From: Agrypnia vestita
Lineage: Eukaryota > Arthropoda > Insecta > Trichoptera > Phryganeidae
Assembly: GCA_016648135.1 (NCBI GenBank)
Contig: JADDOH010023055.1
Location: forward strand, 42,984-106,983
Reading direction: 5' to 3'
DNA length: 64,000 nucleotides
Positions 54,940 through 64,000 of the stretch are shown here, in pieces; positions within the stretch are counted from its first letter, which is position 1; every line of letters begins with the position of its first letter. The translations under genes and the position numbers were made by a program. The notes beneath the pieces are model-generated. The model saw nothing but the letters and a program-made list of their open reading frames with translations. It was not told the origin of the DNA and did no database searches.

Positions 54940-57100
54940 CAGGGGTCGAACGACGCAATCTCAAAACAACCAAATTCGACTACATTTTAAATCCTCTTTC
55001 AAATGATTTGAATTATGCTTAATGAAATTAAATTTGTATCTTTCCTAAGAAAATACTGCCTACTTCGATATTAACTGTAGATAAACTTGCTTTAGAAGAA
55101 TTTTAGAACATTTAGAAACAGTTTAACAATACTATTATATAGACTAAAAGGTACTCATCCTGAAATCTTGTAGTGGCTTGAATCCGTAGCTCAGAAGGCC
55201 CTTCCTCCAGACTCTGCATAAGTGTGAATCTTGTTCCTCCAATTTCCCATTTGGCACATCTCTTCATTCTCTCGATGGTTATAAATACATTTAAAAGAAT
55301 CCTAACTGTTTTTATTCCAATAATGAGATCCCGATTTAAATTCAAAAATGATTTTAAAACAATCGAAGCACAAGACTAAGTAACGCATCCCTAAATTTCG
55401 ACTATAAACCAGACGTTAATTATTTCGCTCTATATTGACGCTTGTATGATGGCGTCATAACAGCTAAAATTTTGTTTATCTTTCGAAAATGCGGCAAAAC
55501 GCAGGCATTTGTAATAATCCTATATTTTAATACTGACATTTTGACGCTATAACAGCGATGAATTTGGATGCTTTCGTAACTGATTGTCAAATACCGAAAC
55601 AAATTGCTTTGGAAACTATATCTCTGATAACGTAAAAACGCGCGAAACAAACGAAACCAGCGTGGCCTCTCGGTTCAAAACCCTCCAAAAAACTCTCGAG
55701 TTAACGCTCCAACACCTACTTATAAACTTTTTTCATCGGAAATTCCTTCTCGAAGCTTCCCCCTCCACCAAAGATCTCATTGGTTAATTTCTATCATGTT
55801 TCCAAATCAGGCCTATCACGAGCCAACACCTATTTACGCGTCTACATGGGTGTAGTGAAACTTTTCTCCAATACGAATAATATTATTATTTTTTTGAATC
55901 GACGTCCTGTCGTCAGTGGCGCAGTCGTGACTCTCACAACACAAGTAATAAATTAATCTTCAATAGTTCTTTTGGAGATATTCGATATAATTATTATTTT
56001 ATTTCTTATTTCTTGTAATAGGTAGGCAGGTTAAATTCATCACAATATGAAGATAATGAAAACATGTATGATAATTATAAAAGAAATTATAAAAATTATT
56101 TTAAAATAATAAAACCACGCAGTTTTTCATTGGTGATTAAACTTTTGATTGAAAATGATAAAAATGATAAAAAACCTTTAAATTTTGAAATTGGAATGTT
56201 TCCCAATTGGAATTAAAAGGTTTTTATTATTTTATTTGACTTGTATTAAAGGAAATTAATTTTTCATATTCAATATAAGTTACTGTAATGATAATCCAAG
56301 GTTTTACAAAAAAAAGTCAGAAATATTGCATATCTCCATAACTATTTAAGGTCATATAAGCTTGAATATTTTCGACTCATAATCAAAGCAGGAATATAGT
56401 CCTGTGAGGTTAATAATGTTTTGTATTTAACCCTGTATATCTAATTATATTTCTTCTAATAAATTCCGATCTTTAGTCATTTTTCAGCATCCTCTATCAT
56501 ATATTTTTTAAACATAAATATTAATATTATAATTCATATTGTAATTATATAATTCATAATATAATTCAATAATCCAATATTGTATTTGTTGTATATAAGA
56601 CATTGTGATGGTCGACATAGAGATAGATTTAATAAATTTAGAAAATCCTAAAATAATAATATTCAAAAAAGCCAAGTATGGACATCAAAAATATATTTCT
56701 TCTGTTTGGAATCGTTTAAAAGTAAAAGCCTGATATATTTCTTCTTAAGATTCTATGTATTACAAGAGGCTAACAAAATATTGAATATTCAGCTATACAA
56801 GTAATATTTCTTAGATCTTTATTATACCATAGATATAATTCTGTGTTAAATTAATATTGTTTGCCAATCCTAATAGACTCGACCTTGTGAGTAGGTGCGA
56901 ACGAGCCTTTATTATTTACGAAACGGAACAGCAAGTCTCGCGTGTAGCGAGTGCTTTACTCTTATTTTAACGAAACGGACCAATCACAGGCACGCGTTAC
57001 CTTTCGACGGGTTGAGCCGGAGGCGACCGTCCTGATGGCTGAATCCGGCCAATGGCGAGCGCCGGCGGTGAGGTCATCGCGCATAGGATGAGTCACTGCA
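54940..57100. other. Intergenic AT-rich region with one dispersed repeat fragment
   Basis: 56240-56450 is a copy of the repeat also seen at 42480-42680 and (inverted end) 49180-49260. Several 60-90-codon frames (55112, 55420, 55584) lack domains and are not supported. No RNA gene found. Confidence 0.4.
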
Positions 57101-57136
57101 CTAGCGTGGATTTCAGAGGTATGGTGAAATCATTAC

Positions 57137-57175
57137 TATAAAAGGAGCGAACACGATGTACTCTGCCCCTTCAGT
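57137..57175 (+). promoter_or_regulatory. TATA box and initiator pair
   Basis: TATAAAAG at 57137-57144 is followed 34 bases after its first T by TCAGT (57171-57175), the arthropod initiator, in a GC-richer block (56880-57320). This spacing is that of a Pol II core promoter. No long frame follows, so it may be the promoter of an LTR fragment or of a non-coding or spliced transcript. Confidence 0.4.
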
Positions 57176-58270
57176 TCGAGACCAGACTTGCTAGCGGGAG
57201 CGCTGCCCGACAGACTACCGACGGAGCCCTGAGTTCCAGAACATCATTTGCGGACGGAGTTGCTGCCCGGACGTATGGAGGAATCTACCATTCATCAGTA
57301 CCAGAGAGGATCATACCGCCACTGTGTAACAGCTAAGGAACACATTTATATTATCTATCGATTAATTATTTTCACTATTGAAATGTATTTATTTTGGGAA
57401 GATTTAAAATCGGAGCAATAATGTATAATTAATATCACGATTTCTTGTGTGATCTTGGCTCAATTCGTACGGGAATATCTCCCAAACGAATATATTTTGA
57501 TGCATGGGGATTTTCATACCATTTGTATTAACAATTGATTTTACGGAGCTCTATAAGCAGTGCTTAATAGATTCATAATATTGTCGACGCGTTATGTATT
57601 GCATAACCAGATATCAATCCAAATTGGTTCGCACAGGATCAAAAATCGAAGATTAAAAATATTTTTGTTGCTTAATTTTGAAATATGATATAATATTAAG
57701 TATTTAAAAATAAATGTCTTGAATCGTGAATAGGGTCCAGGCCGTAAAGGCAAAATAGCTTAAGAATATTTTAAATATGTGTATATAACTATTATTTTTG
57801 CTAATTATGTATATAACTGTCAAGGAGGGTCCCGTTAATGAGTCATCCATTAGAGCGACGACCGCGGCCGAGGGAGAGAGATTAAAATCTCACGATGAGT
57901 CACTCGGGCCGCGGGCGCGCTTAATTAAATATTTTAAATTTTGTTTTGAGATAAAATCGCAAAGTAAAAATCAGGTAGTCGCCTACGGAGCGGTCAGCTA
58001 CAGTGTATTTGCCCGCATCTCTGTACCAATAGAAATACGGGCGGGTAACAACCGACACCCACACGGCTCGTGACTTGAGATAGCGCGCCGTACATTTTTT
58101 CGTACGGCGCTAAATTTAGATTCACTATCGCTAGAGAGCTCAATAATCAAAGTGTGAGGTGTCATTTTCTTCAGAAAAACAAGGGCTACCTGATGCGATA
58201 TTAATAATTTAGATATTTTCATAAATAAAAAAGTTTCATTTTTTGTCACATGCACGCGATTTGCAAGCGC
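57176..58270. other. No confident gene
   Basis: 57840-58090 is GC-richer, with small frames on both strands and no domain. The tacgaaaaaatgtacggcgc hairpin near 58090-58110 could belong to a mobile-element end. Nothing else supported. Confidence 0.3.
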
Positions 58271-58962
58271 TGACATGCCCGGACAGTAATCTGCGTATTA
58301 CACCCACATGCGGGCATGTCAGACGCACATTTTGACATATGACTCATTAGCGGGAGATATGAGAGAGCGGATTTATCTTAAAAAATATCCGCGCGCCGCG
58401 AGATATGCGCCGCCGATGCACGGTATCGCCGGCGCCCAGCGGTCGTTCCGCTAGGCCGAGCGCACAGCTTCCGTGGTCCACCACGTTACGCCGATGCCTA
58501 CAATAAAGATGTAAATCCCCTCTCTCAGTAATCCCTTTTTGGCAGTTATTTTCCCGTTATTTTGGCTGGACCCAAATAAAAAGGCTGCGAAAACCTAGCG
58601 AAATCACAGTGCTCTCAGTGCCTTAGTGCCAGTAAATATTTGTTGCCGTGTATGTGCGACAAATAGTTTTTATAACGTCACTCTGCCCGTTTTTCGCTAG
58701 GTTTCCTTCTGAAACAAAAACTTTGCTTTTTATTTTTCTTGTGTGTAAATTTTGGTGAATAAAACCCCTGAAGAAACACCGTCGATCGTAGCGTTGCTCT
58801 CCGGTGTTTCCAAAGTATCATCATCATCAACAAGATTTAGAAGCGAGTTGTGACTCATCGTCAGTGACGTCACGACGCCCGGAGCACAGCAGACAGGCGA
58901 GTAATCGGTGATCCACCCTATTCTAAAATAATTATTTGTTACGGGCGTGTCTGTCCGTAACA
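58271..58962 (+). repeat. 5' LTR of BEL/Pao element
   Basis: The right end is well placed: ...ccgtaaca, two bases, then TGGTCCTTCGGCGCCGG, a primer-binding-type leader like those of BEL elements. The left end is uncertain; tgacatgcccgg at 58271 is one TG candidate and tgtcagacgcac at 58317 another. The partner LTR lies beyond the window. Confidence 0.5.
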
Positions 58963-58964
58963 AC

Positions 58965-58982
58965 TGGTCCTTCGGCGCCGGA
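58965..58982 (+). other. Primer-binding-site-like sequence
   Basis: TGGTCCTTCGGCGCCGGA starts two bases after the LTR CA end, the standard position for a minus-strand primer site. The tRNA partner was not identified. Confidence 0.45.
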
Positions 58983-59022
58983 GAACCGCTCTTACTTGCT
59001 TGTATTTTTGCTGTATGTCATC

Positions 59023-60645
59023 ATGTCTCGATCTGGTTTGAGATCGGGAGCTCGTCGGGACACATCGGAAGAAGGAGATGCGCGAAGCAATCCAGCATCT
59101 TCAGACGATGAGAATGCGTTACACGAGGAAGAAGGAGGCTCACAGCCTGGGTCTATAGAAGCTACATCGGCTTCTGCATCAGAAAACGAAATCATCAGAA
59201 TGCTGAGGGCGGAGCTGCGCCGGCAAAACCGCCATCACAGGCGGCAGATGCAGGAAATGCAGCAGAGTCACGCGGCAGATTACGCACGAGCACTGTCATT
59301 ATCGCAAACAGCAGCGGGAAAGGATCCCGTGACGTCACGTACCGGAACGTGTACTGTCGGCGCCGTTGCAACGAACGCGGCGGCGCCATGTTCTGCTGAA
59401 AGCGATTTGGGCCCGGATATGGGCAATAATGGCTCGATACCTACAACATCGGGTGACGATCCCGAGCGGAGAAGAACGGACATGGATCAGTTTAACAGCC
59501 GCCGGGACGAGATGGGAGGACCAACAGCAAGCCACCCACATACCGTGCAGTCACATGGACATGCACAAACTGCACCTCCGCCATTGGCAGAATGGATGCG
59601 GAATCAGCAGTCACAGTTCGACCGAATGACGGACGTGTTCGCCGAAGCTATTCGGTCAACGCGCTCGGTCGAAAGCCCCCGATACGCGTCCAGTCAGGAC
59701 GAGCCGCGTATGGCAGCGTTGATGGCACGGCAGTCTAGCGCAAAAGACTTGCCAGTGTTCAATGGGGACGTTATGGAATGGCGTGCGTTTAAAGCACAAT
59801 ATGATCAGTCGTCGGAATTATGCAGTTTAAATCCGGCAGAAAATTTAATTCGTCTGCAGCGCGCCCTGAAAGGGAAAGCGCGGGACACGGTTGCACCATT
59901 GCTGGTGGACCCGCATAATGTTGCAAAAATTATGCAAATTTTGGAGCGATGTTTTGGTCAGCCGGACAAAATAATCGCAACTATGTTGGAAAAGGTGAGA
60001 CATCTGCCACGTCTCACAGACTCCAGTGATACGGGAAGTTTAACTGAGTTCGCGATCGCGGTGACGAATGCTGTGGCCACCGTCGAAGGTCTCGATTCCC
60101 GATATCTAGCCGCACCCCAACTACTATGTGAGATGGTTGGAAGACTACCATTACCAGCGCGGATGGCATGGTTCGCTACAAGAGCTTCGTCAGATTCCAG
60201 TACAATACAAGATTTTGCAAACTGGCTCACGATGATAACGGATGCCGCCCCCAAGCACGGAGGACAAGATACGTCGCTAGTACCGGGACAGAAAAATAAA
60301 AAATATGCACAAATTAATTTTGCTATATCGAACGCAAAAGACGCGCCGCGAAAATGTGCGATTTGCGATATGACGTCACACAGCACGGCCGGCTGTAGTG
60401 ATTTCGTTCGAAAAACGACCGCGGAGCGCGTACAAATAGTTCGCGAAAAAAAGTTGTGCTTTAAGTGTTTAGAACAGTGGTTCCCGGGACACAATAATCA
60501 GTGCAAGGTGCGAAACATCCGGTGCAGTGTAAAAAACTGTAATGCAAAACACCACAAATTATTACACAATACCGCGAGGCCGTCGGAGGCAGAAAAAGAG
60601 GTTGCCTATACACCAGGCGCAGCGCGCGGGCCAAGTGAAGCCTGA
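59023..60645 (+). CDS. gag: BEL/Pao retrotransposon gag
   Basis: The ATG at 59023 (context catcATGtct) opens a 540-residue frame; the open frame extends upstream without an ATG. Residues 1-235 are Ser/Arg/Glu-rich and low-complexity. About 240-370 is the DUF1759-type capsid region (KDLPVFNGDVMEW...ALKGKARDTV...LERCFGQPDKI). About 443-530 holds Cys/His knuckles: CAICDMTSHSTAGC, CFKCLEQWFPGHNNQC and a third CSVKNC...H. It forms the particle that packages element RNA. BEL elements normally encode gag and pol as one polyprotein; here the frame stops at TGA (60643-60645), after which the same frame continues into protease. Confidence 0.85.
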   Translation: MSRSGLRSGARRDTSEEGDARSNPASSDDENALHEEEGGSQPGSIEATSASASENEIIRMLRAELRRQNRHHRRQMQEMQQSHAADYARALSLSQTAAGKDPVTSRTGTCTVGAVATNAAAPCSAESDLGPDMGNNGSIPTTSGDDPERRRTDMDQFNSRRDEMGGPTASHPHTVQSHGHAQTAPPPLAEWMRNQQSQFDRMTDVFAEAIRSTRSVESPRYASSQDEPRMAALMARQSSAKDLPVFNGDVMEWRAFKAQYDQSSELCSLNPAENLIRLQRALKGKARDTVAPLLVDPHNVAKIMQILERCFGQPDKIIATMLEKVRHLPRLTDSSDTGSLTEFAIAVTNAVATVEGLDSRYLAAPQLLCEMVGRLPLPARMAWFATRASSDSSTIQDFANWLTMITDAAPKHGGQDTSLVPGQKNKKYAQINFAISNAKDAPRKCAICDMTSHSTAGCSDFVRKTTAERVQIVREKKLCFKCLEQWFPGHNNQCKVRNIRCSVKNCNAKHHKLLHNTARPSEAEKEVAYTPGAARGPSEA

Positions 60646-63600
60646 CATCAAGTGGCCACCGTGGCTACCCGAGTTGATGACGCAATTCTATTAAAAGTGC
60701 AACCGGTCGTCGTGGGTGGCCCGAGTGGGCAGATAAAAACATTTGCGCTATGTGATGAAGGCTCCTCAGTGACATTGATCGATGCTAATTAGCTAGTGCC
60801 GTCGGTGCGCGCGGTCCAGTATATAAATTAAACCTTCGCGGTATTGGAGGTATGTGCAGTACGGACACGAAATCTGAAAAAGTGAATCTGACAATCGAAA
60901 GTAGTGATGGTAGAAAATATCAGGTGCAAGCAAATACGGTGCGTGATTTAGCCCTTCCCTCGCAATTCATGGTACCGATTGCAGAGGGGCTGGTGGGCCG
61001 CGGCCGCTTAGAAATAGTCCAACCGCGAATATTGGTTGGCATGGATAAGACCAGCCTTATTACGTCACGTGAAGTGCGCGTAATAAAAGCTAACAGCGAC
61101 GTGTTAGAGTCGCGAACTGCACTAGGCTGGGTGCGTCACGGAGTGTGTTCCATGATACGGACCGATGAGTCATCCGTGCTCGCAGTGAATGAGACGCCCG
61201 CTCCCACGGATGGAGCGATCGAGCAACTGATAAGGGCGCATTTTGCCGTGGATTCGATAGGCATTACCACACCAATGCGAGTCAAAACAGATGACTTGCG
61301 AGCCATGCAGATAATGGAAGCCACTACAAGGCAGCGCTCTGATGGTTTTTGGGAAACCGGTTTGTTATGGCGGCGGCAGGAGGTATACCTACCGGACAGT
61401 GAAGAAACCGCAAATCGGCGCTGGGCTGGAATACAGCGAAAAATGGATAAAGATCCGGCCTTCGCGACCGCATATCGCGAAAAAATGCGGTACTATATCC
61501 AACAAGGATTCGCCGAGATTTTGTCACCCGCGGAAAGGGAACAAATAGGCAGCCGAAGATGGTATCTGCCACATTTTGCGGTCTTTAATCCACGAAAACC
61601 CAAGAAAATAAGAATTGTTTTCGACGCCGCTAGAAAATGCAAAGGCGTAGCATTGAATAATGCTTTATTATCGGGACCTGATCTCTTGTCTTCGTTGCTA
61701 GGCAACATATTCAGATTTCGGGAGGGCCGTATAGCGCTTGCGGCCGATATCCGAGATATGTTTTTAAGAATTAAAATTGTGAAACCAGATCAAGAGTCAC
61801 AATTATTTATATGGAACGAGCCGGGAGAAGAGCCGCAGACCTACAAGATGACGTCAATGGTTTTCGGCGCTACTTGCTCACCTTCAAGCGCGCAATATGT
61901 ACGCGATAAGATCGCCGATTCAGCGGCTGCGCAGTTTCCAGAAGCGGCGGCAGTCATAAAAAATAAATTTTATATGGACGACATGCTGAGTGCCGTGGAC
62001 ACCAAAGAAGAAGCCGTGATGATGGCACGACAGGTGTCCGAGATACTTCGCAGAGGGAAGATGGAATTAACCAACTGGGCTTCTAATGACGCCGATGTAC
62101 TGGAACATATAGCTCCACATTTACGAGCAGTTGAGCCAGTACAAATTATTGGGGCGGATATGATAACAGAGCGAGTCCTGGGAGTATCGTGGGACCCGGC
62201 GGCGGACAAATTCTTGTTTAAATTTATGGATCCGCCGGAATTAAAAGTAGAGGATAGACCGACAAAGCGCCAAGTGTTGAGTGCGGTCATGAGGATTTTT
62301 GATCCCGTGGGTTTTTTGGCTTGTGTGATGATAAGATCGAAGATTCTTTTACAAGCCGTCTGGCGTTCTAAAGTGGATTGGGATCAGCCTATTCAAGTGG
62401 AACATGCCAATAAATGGCGCATGTGGCAAATTTTATTGCGCAAAAGTGACTGTGCAATTCCGAGACAGTGCATTTCGAGTCGTCATCGCCAAGTGACATT
62501 ACACATTTTCTGCGACGCGTCAGAATTAGCATGCTGTGCGGTAGCATATTTTGTGGAAAAAATATACGGTTTTAAAAAAGTGAATTTTATCGCGGCAAAA
62601 ACGAAAGTAGCCCCTTTAAAACCGCTATCAGTGCCGCGATTAGAACTGCAAGCTGCTTTAATTGCAGCGCGCTTGGCGGCCACCATTAAAAAAGAATTTA
62701 CGTGCCGCATAGAAAATGTAATTTTTTGGACGGACTCGACAACAGTGCTATGTTGGCTGCGAACTGATCCGCGCACGTACTCAGCTTTCGTCGCCACTCG
62801 CCTCGGCGAAATTGATGAGCTAACAAGTGCGGCGAACTGGAAGTGGGTGCCGACCAAATATAATTCAGCCGACATCGGTACGCGAGATGGGGAGCCGCCC
62901 GATTTATCACCTTCCGGGCCATGGTTTAGTGGACCAGCCTTCCTGAAAAAAGATGAATCCGAGTGGCCTCGTGAAAAAACGCCGCCGCAGCCCGACAAAG
63001 AAATTTTGGAAATGCGACCCACCACTATCGCACACATACAGCGCGCCCGCTTAGGAGACGGCGCACTACCAGACGCGCACCGGTTTTCCTCATGGACGAG
63101 GTTGATACGCGCCACAGCATGGGTGCGGAGGTTCGCCTGGAATGCGCGACACCGCACGCAGAGATTGCATCACAGCGACCTGCTAGCCGACGAACGAGAT
63201 GGAGCTGAACGCGCATGGATACGGCGCGCACAGGAAGATGCGTTCGGTCACGAGATTCAAGCGTTGCAGCGGGGGGAGCCTCCCCCACGTACCGGTCGTC
63301 TATACACCGTGACCCCACACATAGACACGCACGGAATAATACGCATGGGCACCCGATTGATCGCAACTTCAGTGCCGGACATACCGGCGGGATTAAGGGA
63401 GCCGATCATATTAGATGGCAGCCATCCATATACGAGATTAATGATAAGACATTATCATGAGCGCAGAAACCACCCTGGGCCCGAAGTAACAGTGAGCGAT
63501 GTGCGAGAAAATTATTTTATATTCCGCCTGCGACCAGCAGTACGCCGCGTGCACTTTGAATGCCAAGTGTGTCGGATCAGACGAAGCAAACCGCAATCTC

Positions 63601-64000
63601 CGCTTATGGGCCAATTACCCAATGCGCGCCTGGCGCATCACCTACCTCCATTCACACATTGTGGACTCGACTACTTTGGGCCCATACAGGTCACGATCGG
63701 CCGTCGCCGAGAAAAAATGTATGGAGCACTCTTCACCTGTCTCACGACACGAGCTGTGCACTTGGAACTGGCGAGCTCGTTGAGTGCGGATTCAGCGGTC
63801 ATGGCTCTGAGAAGAATGGCCGCGCGCCGCGGTCATCCGAGATATATGTACTCCGATAATGGTACAAACTTCAAAGGAGCCGCAAAGGAAATAACCGCGG
63901 CGCTGATGGAAATAAAACCAGCCGCGCAAATGAAAGACCACTTGGCGGCCCAGAACATAGATTGGGCGTTCAATCCTCCATTAGCACCACACATGGGCGG
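60646..64000 (+). CDS. pol: BEL/Pao retrotransposon pol (protease, RT, RNase H, integrase), runs off the window
   Basis: The gag frame continues past the TGA into the aspartic protease ([13 protein letters not shown] at about 60745-60783), then hits a stop near 60789. The remainder is in another frame, open from about 60789 to the window end (more than 1,060 codons) with no stop. Domains: linker with LGWVRHG; reverse transcriptase with [12 protein letters not shown] (61738) and YMDD (61971-61982); RNase H with FCDASELA (62505) and FWTDSTTV (62727); integrase zinc region H-x-n-H...C-x2-C (63440-63590); catalytic Asp residues in LDYFGPI (63669) and SDNGTNF (63855). The third catalytic residue lies beyond 64000. 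The order PR-RT-RH-IN is that of BEL/Pao. The break at 60.79 kb needs one missing base or a recoding event. Confidence 0.82.

Noticed and set aside
58998..60494. Minus-strand frames opposite gag (for example 59958-60494, 178 codons)
   Set aside because: Antisense shadows of the gag coding sequence; no domain and no independent start context.
62483..63157. 224-codon minus-strand frame at 62.5-63.2 kb
   Set aside because: Shadow of the RNase H to integrase linker of pol on the plus strand, which is open throughout with recognised motifs.

Overview
The window looks like gene-poor, repeat-rich nuclear DNA of an insect, most likely a moth or butterfly. This is inferred from several features: an AT-rich background with GC-rich mobile elements, spliceosomal introns, R1-, RTE- and CR1-type LINE debris, Penelope-like elements, a BEL/Pao retrotransposon, PIF/Harbinger- and hAT-like DNA elements, and short TTAGG-like tracts. 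Nothing suggests a prokaryote or a virus. There is no operon structure; almost every long open frame belongs to a mobile element or its relic.

The core of the window is a tandem segmental duplication carrying a C2H2 zinc-finger (ZNF) gene family. Unit 1 (about 4.53-22.33 kb) and unit 2 (about 23.29-41.89 kb) are in the same orientation and align along most of their length, apart from private insertions. Each unit holds, in order, a LINE tail, a foldback MITE, a first exon of type A, a long-TIR element, a first exon of type B, a Penelope GIY-YIG relic, a large zinc-finger exon and a CR1-like LINE tail. A third, partial unit (43.6-48.7 kb) has exon A and exon B but no finger array within the window. 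All six first exons end in phase 1 at a GGTGAG donor, carry a DIKQE (psi-K-x-E, SUMO-acceptor-like) acidic module, and would join in frame to the finger exon, whose acceptor supplies the missing two bases. The unit 1 array encodes 19 complete fingers in a four-finger higher-order repeat. It ends at a nonsense codon and its tail was later hit by a 2.8-kb DNA transposon and a 128-bp MITE. The unit 2 array is a multiply broken pseudogene.

Layout. 1-2.8 kb: coding-empty LTR element. 2.9-4.0 kb: truncated R1-like LINE with target-site duplication. 4.5-22.3 kb: ZNF unit 1, with a tRNA-like gene at 11.4 kb in the intron. 22.3-22.9 kb: R1-type reverse transcriptase fragment. 23.3-41.9 kb: ZNF unit 2, with a cluster of Penelope elements (one nested in another and carrying a hammerhead-ribozyme motif), a Helitron helicase scrap and LINE relics. 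41.8-42.3 kb: unrecognised minus-strand gene-like fragments. 43.6-48.7 kb: orphan exons 3A and 3B. 49.4-54.9 kb: satellite-like and tandem repeats. 58.3-64 kb: a BEL/Pao element whose gag is open and whose pol is open to the window edge, but whose gag-pol junction carries an in-frame TGA and a frame change.

Function. If expressed, the ZNF genes would make nuclear DNA-binding proteins with a choice of two N-termini and a fast-changing finger array. This is inference: neither splicing nor expression was tested here.
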